Below, piece after piece: positions 8,190 to 15,995 of a stretch of DNA of 64,000 nucleotides. The notes beneath the pieces are model-generated. The model was not told the origin of the DNA. It did no database searches and was given only the letters and a program-made list of their open reading frames with translations. The stretch's first letter is position 1; each line of letters starts with the position of its first letter. The translations under genes were made by a program, and so were the position numbers. The DNA is from Prolixibacteraceae bacterium UBA6029 (GTDB lineage: Bacteria > Bacteroidota > Bacteroidia > Bacteroidales > Prolixibacteraceae): NCBI GenBank assembly GCA_002429385.1, contig DIZL01000066.1, positions 30,193-94,192 on the forward strand, read 5' to 3'.

Positions 8190-10187
8190 ATGAAGCGGAT
8201 TATTCTATTTGTAAGTTTTCTTTTTTTGATGGGATACCAGGGCATAGCCCAGGTTCTTGAACCTGTAAAATGGACCTTCGATTCAAAGCAGGATGGTCAG
8301 GAAGTTACGCTGATCTTTAAGGCTGTTATTGATGAAGGCTGGCATTTATACGATACCAATTTGCCTGATGGCGGGCCGGTGAAAACAACCATCCATTATG
8401 CCGACTCCACCTTGTTCACCTTTGTGGGTGAAGTCAGTAAAGATCCCCAACCCACCGAAATATTTGATAAGACTTTTAACCTGAAGCTTCGGTATTTTAC
8501 GAAACAGGCTGTTTTGACTCAAAAAATCAGGTTGAAAAATTCGGCAAAGAGCGAGATTAGAGGCTCTGTCGAATTTATGTCATGCAACGATGAAACCTGT
8601 ACTCCTCCTACTGAAGCCGAATTTGCTATTCATCTGAATGCAAAAGCCTCCAAAGCCGAAGTAAGTTCATCGGTCGTTCCCCTTGGTGGATCTGACCTGC
8701 AGCCTAAATCAGGGAATCTGCTCTATTTTCTATTCTTTTCTTTCCTGGCAGGACTGGCAGCCATATTAACCCCCTGTGTTTTCCCGATGATCCCGATGAC
8801 GGTTTCATTTTTCATGAACAGCAGCGGGTCAAAGCTTAAATCACGACTGTATGCAGCCTTTTACGGACTTTCAATTATTGCCATATACACCGTTATCGGA
8901 ACCCTGGTGTCTGTTATTTTTGGTCCTGGAATTGCCAACTGGCTCAGTACCCACTGGCTGCCCAACCTGATTTTCTTCGCGGTTTTCATGCTGTTCGCCT
9001 TCTCTTTCTTCGGAATGTTTGAGATTATATTACCAAGTTGGATGGTCAACAAATCCGATCAACAGGCCGACAGGGGTGGATTGATGGGCTCATTTTTTAT
9101 GGCCCTGACGCTTGTTTTGGTTTCTTTTTCATGTACCGGGCCCATTGTCGGAGCCATATTGGTCCAGTCAGCCGGAGGTCAGGTGCTAAAACCAATCGTA
9201 GGCATGTTCGGATTTTCGCTGGCCTTTGCCCTGCCGTTCACGCTTTTTGCCTTATTCCCTGCCTGGTTGAATAATTTGCCCAAATCGGGAGGATGGCTCA
9301 ATTCGGTAAAGGTCGTGCTCGGATTTCTTGAGCTGGCTCTGGGTCTGAAGTTTTTAAGCATCGCCGATCAGACGTATCATTGGCGAATCCTCGATCGTGA
9401 GATTTATCTGGCCATCTGGATTGTAATATTTACTTTACTCGGGTTTTACTTGCTTGGCAAACTGAAGTTTGCTCACGACAGTGATACTAAAACGGTATCG
9501 GTACCACGGTTAATGTTGGCGATTCTAACCTTTTCGTTTGTCGTCTACCTGGTGCCTGGCATGTTTGGCGCACCATTAAAAGGTATTTCAGGATATCTCC
9601 CCCCACAGACATCGCTAGATTTTGATGTCAATCAGATTGTCAGGGACGAGATCAAAATAGCAAGCTCTCATACAACAGGCGGTGTTTTAAATTCCGTAGA
9701 CACTGAGATCTGCGATAAACCTAAGTTTGGTGAATTCCTTCATTTACCGCATGGACTTGAAGGGTACTTCGATTACGAACAGGGAATGGCCTGTGCCCGC
9801 AAACAAAACAAACCCGTTTTCATTGATTTCACGGGTCATGGATGCGTCAATTGCCGTGAGATGGAAGCCAATGTCTGGTCCGATCCCCGTGTGCTTGAAC
9901 GCCTGCGCAACAATTACGTTGTGATTGCCTTGTATGTGGATGATAAATCCAACCTGCCCGAAAGCGAATGGGTCACCTCGACCTATGATGGGAAAGTAAA
10001 AAAGACCCTTGGGAAGAAATATGCTGATTTCCAGATTGCACGATATGGTATTAATGCACAGCCTTACTACGTCTTACTGGATGGAAAAGAACAGATGCTT
10101 GTTCAGCCAAAAGCCTATGATTTAAATGCCGATCATTTTGTTGACTTCTTAGATGCCGGTTTGGCCGAGTTCAGCAAAAGAAAATAA
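8190..10187 (+). CDS. dsbD: thiol:disulfide interchange protein DsbD family
   Basis: A 665-aa inner-membrane electron carrier that moves reducing power from cytoplasmic thioredoxin to periplasmic thiols. A signal peptide (MKRIILF...GIAQ) precedes a periplasmic DsbD-N domain (~25-160), with the cysteines of MSCNDETCTPP. A polytopic CcdA-like core (~170-460) carries LTPCVFPMIPMT and FSCTGPIVG. A C-terminal thioredoxin-like domain carries GHGCVNCREME near residue 550. The ATG was chosen because it starts the signal peptide and lies downstream of the promoter box. It ends 37 bp before tRNA-Ser. Confidence 0.95.
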   Translation: MKRIILFVSFLFLMGYQGIAQVLEPVKWTFDSKQDGQEVTLIFKAVIDEGWHLYDTNLPDGGPVKTTIHYADSTLFTFVGEVSKDPQPTEIFDKTFNLKLRYFTKQAVLTQKIRLKNSAKSEIRGSVEFMSCNDETCTPPTEAEFAIHLNAKASKAEVSSSVVPLGGSDLQPKSGNLLYFLFFSFLAGLAAILTPCVFPMIPMTVSFFMNSSGSKLKSRLYAAFYGLSIIAIYTVIGTLVSVIFGPGIANWLSTHWLPNLIFFAVFMLFAFSFFGMFEIILPSWMVNKSDQQADRGGLMGSFFMALTLVLVSFSCTGPIVGAILVQSAGGQVLKPIVGMFGFSLAFALPFTLFALFPAWLNNLPKSGGWLNSVKVVLGFLELALGLKFLSIADQTYHWRILDREIYLAIWIVIFTLLGFYLLGKLKFAHDSDTKTVSVPRLMLAILTFSFVVYLVPGMFGAPLKGISGYLPPQTSLDFDVNQIVRDEIKIASSHTTGGVLNSVDTEICDKPKFGEFLHLPHGLEGYFDYEQGMACARKQNKPVFIDFTGHGCVNCREMEANVWSDPRVLERLRNNYVVIALYVDDKSNLPESEWVTSTYDGKVKKTLGKKYADFQIARYGINAQPYYVLLDGKEQMLVQPKAYDLNADHFVDFLDAGLAEFSKRK

Positions 10188-10224
10188 GAGATTTTATTAT
10201 CTTTGTCAATGTTATCAATAATAT

Positions 10225-10314
10225 GGAGGGCTGCCAGAGTGGTCGAATGGGACGGTTTCGAAAACCGTTGTACTGGTAACGGTACCGGGGGTTCGAATCC
10301 CTCGCCCTCCGCCA
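10225..10314 (+). tRNA. tRNA-Ser (anticodon CGA)
   Basis: Type II tRNA with acceptor stem GGAGGGC/GCCCTCC, discriminator G and encoded CCA. The anticodon stem ACGGT/ACCGT encloses the loop TTCGAAA, giving anticodon CGA. A long variable arm and the T loop GTTCGAATC are present. Its 3' end faces accessory island 1, but I could not find a second copy of its 3' end on the far side of the island. Confidence 0.97.
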
Positions 10315-10537
10315 TCACTTCAAACATGTGTTTCAACATGATGTAATATCAGGTATTTATAAATGTCCTGATAATAACCAGCTCACCGATACCGTGACAT
10401 CTGAATAAGTCTTTTACAAGACTGTTTCTGCCTTAAGTGAACTGATTAGTACATTTTATTGGTTATGCGGTCTTTTCAAAATGACGCCACAGGTCAATTT
10501 GGCTCCCTATGAACCGTATCCATAATAACTACCAGGA
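10315..10537. other. intergenic, tRNA-Ser to island 1
   Basis: No gene seen. A short GGATACGGTTC-type match (minus strand, near 10520) to the ~280-bp island repeat suggests a decayed copy downstream of the last gene of island 1, but the rest does not align. Confidence 0.3.
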
Positions 10538-10711
10538 TTAATGGGGATCAGATGTTGTTACCGGCTGGCCATATTTACTCTCATATTCTTCTGACTTCTT
10601 AAGGAAATACTCAATAAGTTGGGCAGAATCCATATGAATTATTTCAGTATTTACTTTATCACGTATATCCCGCATCATTTTAACACAATCAAAATCCTTA
10701 GTCGTTTTCAT
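10538..10711 (-). CDS. 57-aa partner protein of the PIN toxin (probable antitoxin)
   Basis: A 57-codon frame beginning MKTTKDFDCVKMMRDIR and containing AQLIEYFLKKSEEYESKYG, helical and highly charged. Its ATG lies inside the last codons of the PIN gene, giving a 14-nt overlap and implying translational coupling. Small proteins with this MKT.KDFDCV.M start commonly accompany PIN-domain genes in Bacteroidota, so I infer it is the antitoxin or partner. No DNA-binding motif is obvious. Confidence 0.7.
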   Translation of the reverse strand: MKTTKDFDCVKMMRDIRDKVNTEIIHMDSAQLIEYFLKKSEEYESKYGQPVTTSDPH

Positions 10712-11162
10712 AATCAATTAAATCTTTTGGTGAACGAATTTCGATTGAAGGATATCCGTTTTTCATATTAATCCCATTATATCCCCGAATCCTTCTGATA
10801 TTTACAATATGCTTAAAATTCCAACTTACCAATACATCAAGTCTTGAGATTGTCGCAATTGCAATATGCAAGCAATCATCATAACTTGTTTGACCAACAA
10901 CATTTTCCTTTATATATTCCATCGCTAAAATTACCGCATCATCCGTCAATTTTAAAACTTCATACTCAATGTTTAAATCATTTAATAAAGTCCTTACTTT
11001 TTCCGGTGCCTTTAGCAATTCACCCTCTGTTATATTGGATATTACAACCTCGTAGTCACCTTTTTTTACCTCGTCGAATAATTTATGAGTAGCAACATCG
11101 AATTCCTTGTCAAAATATCCGCCAAGAACTGAAGTGTCAATATAAATCCTTTGAATCCTCAT
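10698..11162 (-). CDS. PIN-domain ribonuclease toxin
   Basis: A 154-aa VapC-like PIN protein. The acidic residues expected of the fold are visible: YIDTSVLGG at the N-terminus, ITEGELLKA, TSYDDCLHIA and the C-terminal LVSWNFKHIVN. It probably cleaves RNA when not neutralised by the 57-aa protein encoded by the overlapping downstream frame. The start at MRIQRIYIDT is preferred over one eight codons upstream because a promoter -7 box overlaps the longer start. It is the last unit of island 1. Confidence 0.85.
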   Translation of the reverse strand: MRIQRIYIDTSVLGGYFDKEFDVATHKLFDEVKKGDYEVVISNITEGELLKAPEKVRTLLNDLNIEYEVLKLTDDAVILAMEYIKENVVGQTSYDDCLHIAIATISRLDVLVSWNFKHIVNIRRIRGYNGINMKNGYPSIEIRSPKDLIDYEND

Positions 11163-11183
11163 AGATAAAGTACTTTGTTTTGA

Positions 11184-11191
11184 CAAATTTA
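11184..11191 (-). promoter_or_regulatory. -7 element (TAAATTTG, minus strand) of the PIN gene
   Basis: Reverse complement CAAATTTA fits TAnnTTTG. It lies about 21 bp before the chosen ATG. Confidence 0.45.
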
Positions 11192-11238
11192 ATCAATATT
11201 TAGCTAAGATTATTCTTTTTTCGTGGTTTTGTAGCTTG

Positions 11239-11521
11239 TTGCACCGGACAGTTTATGCCTCCTAAGCAAAGTAATCCGATATCTATTGGGCTGAACATTA
11301 TCCTTCCGATGGCCAGACTCCCCCAACGAGCATCTAAATCACTACTGACCCAACCGTACAAAGTAAGCCCGTATTGCCAAAACCCGCCACTATCCCTCCT
11401 CGTTTAACGGCCTGTCCCGATCTATCGGGAAACCGCGTAGTATGAGAACAGTATCCGTAGGCTGGGCGGATGGTGTGAGAGACTTCCCCCGTCAGCTAAT
11501 CACTGCCGGGGCAGTCTACGA
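11239..11521 (-). repeat. island repeat, copy E (~283 bp)
   Basis: Member of a six-copy structured repeat family. On the minus strand it begins GTAGACTGCCCC 15 bp after the PIN/DUF3368 stop codon. It carries the conserved block AACGAGGAGGGATAGTGGCGGG, split here by nothing, and ends near GTCCGGTGCAA, an ending shared with copy A only. It contains the 21-bp palindromic insert (11410-11430). Confidence 0.9.
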
Positions 11522-11536
11522 TTAGCCGTAGGTATT

Positions 11537-12001
11537 TTATTCTTTTGCCTGATTTAAAATATCTGTGAAGAACTTTTCCGAAAATCTAAAGTTTGTCAAT
11601 CTAATTTTATTAAGAACAGGCTTAATACTTTTTATTATCCCAATTTGCTTTGCTTTCAATAACAGACCCAAAGTGCCTGAAAACTTAAAGCCTAATTTCT
11701 CAGCCAATTTACGTCCTTTCAGATCATCGATTATGAGAATTGCATCATCTAACTCCAACATTAAAGCAATTGCACTGGCCTCACCATTGTCTAAATCTAT
11801 TTCAAGAATTGATTGATAATGCTTATCTTTAGGATCAAGAACCTGAATCCAATCTGGAAGATCTTGTTTTAATTCATCCTTTATAACAGAAGTAACAAAT
11901 ACCCTATTCGACATCTCCTTCAGAATACCAATTTCATCAATCTTAAGCAACAGAATCAAACAACTGGTATCCGAAACAATAATCTTAGAATTGAGCTGCA
12001 T
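11537..12001 (-). CDS. PIN-domain toxin, DUF3368 type
   Basis: A 154-aa PIN protein of the DUF3368 group: IIVSDTSCLILLL at the N-terminus, DLDNGEASAIALMLE in the middle, ILIIDDLKGRKLAEKLG and SGTLGLLLKAK towards the C-terminus. This group pairs with UPF0175 antitoxins, and exactly such a gene overlaps its start by 17 nt upstream. It should act as an RNase toxin; all acidic positions appear intact. The gene ends 15 bp before a copy of the island repeat. Confidence 0.88.
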   Translation of the reverse strand: MQLNSKIIVSDTSCLILLLKIDEIGILKEMSNRVFVTSVIKDELKQDLPDWIQVLDPKDKHYQSILEIDLDNGEASAIALMLELDDAILIIDDLKGRKLAEKLGFKFSGTLGLLLKAKQIGIIKSIKPVLNKIRLTNFRFSEKFFTDILNQAKE

Positions 12002-12212
12002 CCCTTAATACATCTGATGAAGTATAATTGATTAATGAAACATTGAAATCAGAGAGTATTTCTGAAAACGCGAGTTTCGACATACAGGCCAGATCAGCAG
12101 CCTGACCAAGAGATAATTTACCTATCTCAAACATCTTAGCCGCTAAAAACCTTCTAGTTTCGTTTTCAGTTATATCTAAATGATCCGGAATATGTAACAC
12201 TAAAGTTTTCAT
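11985..12212 (-). CDS. UPF0175 family antitoxin
   Basis: A 75-aa protein with LVLHIPDHLDITENETRRFLAAKMFEIGKL then LGQAADLACMSKLAFSEIL, the UPF0175 pattern with a helix-turn-helix-like segment. It overlaps the DUF3368 PIN gene, consistent with a coupled antitoxin-toxin operon with the antitoxin first. A promoter -7 box ends only about 4 nt before its ATG, so the message may be leaderless. Confidence 0.88.
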   Translation of the reverse strand: MKTLVLHIPDHLDITENETRRFLAAKMFEIGKLSLGQAADLACMSKLAFSEILSDFNVSLINYTSSDVLRDAAQF

Positions 12213-12216
12213 AGAT

Positions 12217-12224
12217 CAAATATA
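12217..12224 (-). promoter_or_regulatory. -7 element (TATATTTG) of the UPF0175/PIN operon
   Basis: Reverse complement of CAAATATA and a full TAnnTTTG match, ending about 4 nt from the start codon. Confidence 0.5.
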
Positions 12225-12302
12225 CAAAAAAACTAAACATATCTTCAGGTATTCAGTTTCTTACTTCGTCATCAGGTAGTTTACCCCCTAAAAACCGTAA
12301 CA

Positions 12303-12566
12303 CGAAATAAACCTGTACAGGCCATACGACTTTCACTGCATACTGTCTCAAACACTTTTAATGCTTTTCCGAGCAGCCAACCTCACCCAACAAGCTTATG
12401 AATCTCTGCTGACCCAACCATACAAAGAAAGCCCGCATGATTAAAGCCCGCCATTATCTCTCCTTGTTTAACGAACAGCATTGTACGGGAACCATATCCG
12501 CCAATTCGCAGATGGTGTTAAAGGCTCTCCCCGTCAGCTAATTACTGGCGGGGCAGTCTACTCGAT
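12303..12566 (-). repeat. island repeat, copy F (~264 bp)
   Basis: On the minus strand it begins AATCGAGTAGACTGCCCC 13 bp after the DUF3795 stop codon and ends near GGTTTATTTCG, the same ending as copies B and C. It lacks the 21-bp palindromic insert found in A, B, C and E (empty site near 12471), reading GTTCGTTAAAC instead. Confidence 0.88.
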
Positions 12567-12579
12567 TGTGTGCTGGGCT

Positions 12580-12957
12580 TTATTTATTTGTCTTCATTGT
12601 TACCCAATTTTTATCAATCATAAAGTTTAAAAATCCAGCTGTTCCTTTTTCCTTTATCATCTCAATCCCCTTTCTCCGATTTGTCCGAGTTATAAATTGT
12701 CCAAATCGAATCATTAATGGATTATAATCCTTACAATCTCTAACGTAAACATGCTTTTTACAATCTGCGCAACTTGAATATCCATTATCAAGACAGCATG
12801 GCCTTACTTTACAAGCATTATATCCTGCGGCACAATCTGGAGTATTTCCTTTACAACCTTTGCATTGTCCTTTTAGAAATTTTGGACAAGCACCACAATA
12901 AAATCCACAATACGAAATCAGGTTTTCGTCAGCTATTATTTGTTTTGTTGTTTCCAT
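12580..12957 (-). CDS. DUF3795 domain-containing cysteine-rich protein
   Basis: A 125-aa protein with about 13 cysteines in YCGFYCGACPKF, GQCKGCKG, CAAGYNACKVRPCC and SSCADCKKH, the DUF3795 pattern and a probable metal-binding fold. Its function is not known. It starts 3 nt after the DUF3788 gene, so the two are probably co-transcribed; both families often travel together as accessory genes. A copy of the island repeat follows its stop. Confidence 0.85.
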   Translation of the reverse strand: METTKQIIADENLISYCGFYCGACPKFLKGQCKGCKGNTPDCAAGYNACKVRPCCLDNGYSSCADCKKHVYVRDCKDYNPLMIRFGQFITRTNRRKGIEMIKEKGTAGFLNFMIDKNWVTMKTNK

Positions 12958-12960
12958 TTT

Positions 12961-13371
12961 TTAATGGGCCAGTTTAATGTCTATTAATCCTTGTATGTCA
13001 CTAATAATCCTTTTGTCCATAATATCAATCCTAACTCCACGACCTTCGGCATAAACTTTCGCAGAATCAAGCTCTGTTTTAATCGAACTTGCAATCTGAC
13101 TTTTCATTATCATATTAGTTGCTTTTTGTCCAAACACAAATGCTACTTTAAAGAATCTGTCTCTTGGTAAAAGATAGATTATCGCTCGCTTTTTATCTTT
13201 AATCCTTAAACTCCAACCGTATTTTGAACAACTCCACTCCTCAAATCCTTTCGGATATTTTGAAATAACATAATCCTTAATCAATTGCCATAATTGATAA
13301 GTATCACCCAACGACTCTTTCAAATCATTGTCATTAGGTAGTTTATTCTTATCTGTAAATATGCTCTCCAT
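12961..13371 (-). CDS. DUF3788 domain-containing protein
   Basis: A 136-aa protein beginning MESIFTDKNKLPND, with KYGWSLRIKDKKRAIIYLLPRDRFFKVAFVFG, as in DUF3788 proteins. Its function is unknown. It is the first gene of island 1, starting about 17 bp after the GCAAGGCT junction where homology between the two island leaders ends. The internal ATG was preferred over a start 10 codons upstream because the longer frame would run into the leader. Confidence 0.82.
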   Translation of the reverse strand: MESIFTDKNKLPNDNDLKESLGDTYQLWQLIKDYVISKYPKGFEEWSCSKYGWSLRIKDKKRAIIYLLPRDRFFKVAFVFGQKATNMIMKSQIASSIKTELDSAKVYAEGRGVRIDIMDKRIISDIQGLIDIKLAH

Positions 13372-13436
13372 AGGTAGTAGTGTTTTTAGCCTTGCATACA
13401 ACTTCTGTATTCCCGCAAATTACGCTTATATCACCT

Positions 13437-13514
13437 TTAGATTAAAAAGCCAATTAATTGATATTTATTTGTTTGTGTAAATACCACTCTTTGGTGAAGT
13501 AAATCTAATCTCAT
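13437..13514 (-). CDS. 25-aa island leader peptide
   Basis: A 25-codon frame starting MRLDLLHQR and containing VFTQTNKYQLI. The matching frame in the other leader reads MRLVFNTPR...VFPQTNKYQVI. The upstream ACCAAAAGCT is identical. Conservation of the reading frame with substitutions suggests it is translated, but it could also be a conserved DNA site. No known family is recognised. Confidence 0.45.
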   Translation of the reverse strand: MRLDLLHQRVVFTQTNKYQLIGFLI

Positions 13515-13750
13515 AGCTTTTGGTTTTTTGTTGTTTATGACTTTTAAATATACAAAACCCCATCCTATTATACACTGTTTTTGTCAACTATTTAGCATAT
13601 CCAACAAACTTTTTATTCAATCGGATTCTTTGGTTGGATAGAGAGAGTAAATTCCTGTGGTTCTGCTGCTTTGGCATCCTAAAAAGCGGGAGTATAAATC
13701 CTCATTCCTGTCATCTTAAAGTCGGTATCCCTCAAGGATCTCCTGCCACT

Positions 13751-13856
13751 TTGTGTGTACCTTGTGTGTACATTGAGTGTACCTTGTGTGTACCTTGTGT
13801 GTTCAGGAACACATAAAACACACACAAGGTACACTCAATGTACACACAAGGTACAC
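13751..13856. repeat. large palindrome of 11-bp units, copy 1
   Basis: Units of CTTGTGTGTAC on the left arm and GTACACACAAG on the right arm meet at the centre GTTCAGGAAC (13801-13810). An outer GGTATC/GATACC inverted repeat extends the fold. The open frames through it are by-products of the repeat. Confidence 0.9.
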
Positions 13857-13998
13857 TTATATGGGCAGCCGATACCAGTCCGAATAAAGCCCGTTTAGGT
13901 TACGAATCCGGAGTTGATTAAAGCCGGGGACCAGCCCTTTATTTTGTAAAAGGAGAGGACTTCAGGAATTGGACGGTAAAGGAAGGAAAGTAAATGGA

Positions 13999-14116
13999 TC
14001 AGATCAGGAGCGATGAAAAATCGGGAATTTCGGGAAGGCAGGCATACGAATTTTCGGCGTAATTGATGGAGCAGCAACAATGTTTCATACTGTTGCTGAC
14101 GATCAGATGCGAAGAA
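13999..14116 (-). pseudogene. 3'-end fragment of an HsdR_N-like gene
   Basis: The last ~38 codons, reading LIVSNSMKHCCCSINYAEN then CLPEIPDFSSLLI-stop, match the C-terminus of the complete gene at 33399-33854 with few changes. The rest of the gene is missing, and unrelated sequence (a proline dehydrogenase terminator) follows. It marks one end of the duplicated leader and shows that island 1's leader was copied from the island 2 locus or a relative of it. Confidence 0.85.
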
Positions 14117-14143
14117 TCCCGCAACTATAAAGAAGAAAAAAAA

Positions 14144-14165
14144 GGGAGGTCATTTCTGACCTCCC
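14144..14165 (-). terminator. intrinsic terminator of proline dehydrogenase
   Basis: 9-bp stem GGGAGGTCA/TGACCTCCC with a 4-nt loop; on the minus strand a long T-rich run follows. It lies 18 bp past the stop codon. Confidence 0.85.
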
Positions 14166-14183
14166 TGGTAATAACCCCTTTAA

Positions 14184-15095
14184 TTAACCCCTAAAAAAGA
14201 GCGCCTTGACAATGTGCGAGGCCATTTTCGGATTTTCCTTCAGCCGTCGGGTGGAGTAGCCGAACCAGTCTTTACCGAATGGCACATAGACGCGCATTTT
14301 ATATCCTTGTTTGACAATGCTGCTTCGGAGTTCGGGAGTGACGCCATAAAGCATCTGGAACTCATAGTTTGCCTTGTCAATGTTTTTCTCCTTAATAATA
14401 TCCATGGCCTTTTCAACCAGGTATTTGTCGTGTGTAGCAATGCCTACATACATTTTATGATCGAGCATGAATTTCAGGTCATCCAGATAATGCTCGCGAA
14501 CCTCATCATATTCCTTATAGGCGATATCCTTTGGCTCAATGTATATCCCCTTGCATAGCCTGAAATTTAAAGGAGTTCCGTTTGATAAGGTCTGATCCAG
14601 GGTGATCAGATCGCTCAGTGTTCTGCGCATATAGGCCTGAATGACCAGACCGACATGGGCCGGATATTTATTGCGCAGTTTACGGTATAGGTCCAGTTCG
14701 TCGTTGACACATTGCGAATCTTCCATGTCGATGCGGATGAAGGTATTCTTTTCGACCGCCTTCATCACCACTGCTTCAATGTTTGAATAACAGATGTCCT
14801 TGTCGATGAGCAATCCGAATGAGGTAGGTTTTACCGAGAAGTTACCGATAATCCCTTCAGAAGTAAAGCGTTCGATGATGGCGATGTATTTGTTTTTATT
14901 TTCTTCGGCCTGTTCGGGGGTTGAGATAAATTCGCCCAGCAGATCTACAGTCACTTCAATGCCCTGACGGTTTAATTCATGACAGGCGGACAGCCCGTCT
15001 TCGATGGTTTCACCTGCAATATACCGTCTGGAAAAGATCCAGATCAGTTGTTTGGGCATATATGGAAGCGCATTCGCAAGAATTTGATTAATCAT
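14184..15095 (-). CDS. proline dehydrogenase
   Basis: FAD-dependent oxidation of L-proline to 1-pyrroline-5-carboxylate; the next step is encoded by the P5C dehydrogenase gene 11.6 kb away. The 303-aa protein is a single-domain TIM barrel: RIDMEDSQCVND near 150 and the C-terminal VPFGKDWFGYSTRRLKENP, whose two Args bind the proline carboxylate, are diagnostic. No PutA fusion is present. It reads towards island 1 and ends at a terminator that separates it from the duplicated leader. Confidence 0.94.
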   Translation of the reverse strand: MINQILANALPYMPKQLIWIFSRRYIAGETIEDGLSACHELNRQGIEVTVDLLGEFISTPEQAEENKNKYIAIIERFTSEGIIGNFSVKPTSFGLLIDKDICYSNIEAVVMKAVEKNTFIRIDMEDSQCVNDELDLYRKLRNKYPAHVGLVIQAYMRRTLSDLITLDQTLSNGTPLNFRLCKGIYIEPKDIAYKEYDEVREHYLDDLKFMLDHKMYVGIATHDKYLVEKAMDIIKEKNIDKANYEFQMLYGVTPELRSSIVKQGYKMRVYVPFGKDWFGYSTRRLKENPKMASHIVKALFFRG

Positions 15096-15284
15096 TATTC
15101 TTTTGTTTCAGGTTGAACTTGATCAGGTAAAAATACCACATAACATGGGCAGGATTCAATGACGTTTATCAAGGTAGGAGTATGATTTAATGCAGGTTTT
15201 AGATGGATTTTTCTGCATTGGCCCGAATCTTTGACTGTTCAGAAAAATAATCCCGTTTAACGATAGATAGTGGCAATAAATTTT

Positions 15285-15292
15285 TATTTTTG
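15285..15292 (+). promoter_or_regulatory. -7 element (TATTTTTG) of the OmpH-like gene
   Basis: TAnnTTTG match 25 bp before the ATG at 15318, supporting that start over a longer frame. Confidence 0.55.
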
Positions 15293-15317
15293 GCAGAATT
15301 TTATTGAAACACGGTAC

Positions 15318-15917
15318 ATGAAAAATACATCGTTAGTATTAATTATTGTTTTGTTTATAGCAGTTGGGGTACTTTACATCCTGCATTTTAGTGGAAGCAA
15401 ATCAAATGGTCCAGGTAAGAAAAGCGGCAAAGAAGGCAATGGATCTTCCGCATTGACCATTGGGTACATAAAGGTTGACTCACTGGTGGTTAATTATGAT
15501 TTCGCGCAGGAAATGCATGACGGTTTTACCAAACAGCAAGAAGCGTTCACCAAAGAATATGGCGAAAAACGCAGTTTGTTTGAATCTCAGGCTGCATCGT
15601 TTCAGGAAAAAGTGCAGCGGGGCGGATTCCTTTCACAGGATCGTGCCGCGCAGGAACGGGATCGCCTGGTGGCTGAGGAACAAAAAATAACAAAGCTTGA
15701 TCAGGAATTGTCGCAGAAGCTTGCACAGATACAGTCTGAGAATAACAAGCAGCTCCTGGACAGTATCATGAATTATGTGAAGATCTTCAATAAGGATAAA
15801 AAATACAGCTATATCCTGAATTCAAGTGAATTATTGGTTGGCGATGAGTCTAACAATATTACCAAGGAAGTATTGGTCGGACTAAATGCACGGTACACGA
15901 AGTCTAAATCAAAATAG
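15318..15917 (+). CDS. OmpH/Skp-like periplasmic protein
   Basis: A 199-aa protein with an N-terminal membrane anchor or signal (LVLIIVLFIAVGVLYIL), a low-complexity Gly/Ser linker and a long charged helical region rich in Gln/Glu/Lys (~60-170), as in Skp/OmpH chaperones for outer-membrane proteins. The IGYIKVDSLVVNYDFA segment is the usual OmpH entry strand. It is monocistronic, with its own promoter and a terminator after it. The uncleaved-looking anchor is a deviation from classical Skp. Confidence 0.82.
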   Translation: MKNTSLVLIIVLFIAVGVLYILHFSGSKSNGPGKKSGKEGNGSSALTIGYIKVDSLVVNYDFAQEMHDGFTKQQEAFTKEYGEKRSLFESQAASFQEKVQRGGFLSQDRAAQERDRLVAEEQKITKLDQELSQKLAQIQSENNKQLLDSIMNYVKIFNKDKKYSYILNSSELLVGDESNNITKEVLVGLNARYTKSKSK

Positions 15918-15938
15918 TCAGCACGATAAGATCTTGAA

Positions 15939-15964
15939 AATCCGAAGTAATTCGGATTTTTTTG
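15939..15964 (+). terminator. intrinsic terminator
   Basis: AATCCGAA-GTAA-TTCGGATT followed by a T run, 22 bp after the OmpH-like stop. Confidence 0.85.
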
Positions 15965-15995
15965 TTTAGGGTCATATTCACCAAATACCTTTAAG

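Larger units (their letters stand above)
13387..14116 (-). repeat. island leader duplication, copy 1 (inverted relative to 33745-34466)
   Basis: About 730 bp that aligns, reverse-complemented, to 33745-34466. In order on the minus strand it holds the last ~40 codons of an HsdR_N-like gene, a GGTAACCTAAACGGGCT-type spacer, the 11-bp-unit palindrome, GTTGGATATGCTAAATAGTT, a conserved short peptide frame and a final GCAAGGCT. Similarity stops there, and different first genes follow at the two sites. Confidence 0.9.

Noticed and set aside
13751..13856. CRISPR array
   Set aside because: The repeated units are 11 bp, contiguous, inverted around a centre and have no spacers; no cas genes are present.
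10225..14116. Island 1 as a tRNA-Ser-integrated element
   Set aside because: The tRNA 3' end faces the island, but no second copy of its 3' end was found near 13.4-14.2 kb and there is no integrase. The right border is better explained by the duplicated leader.
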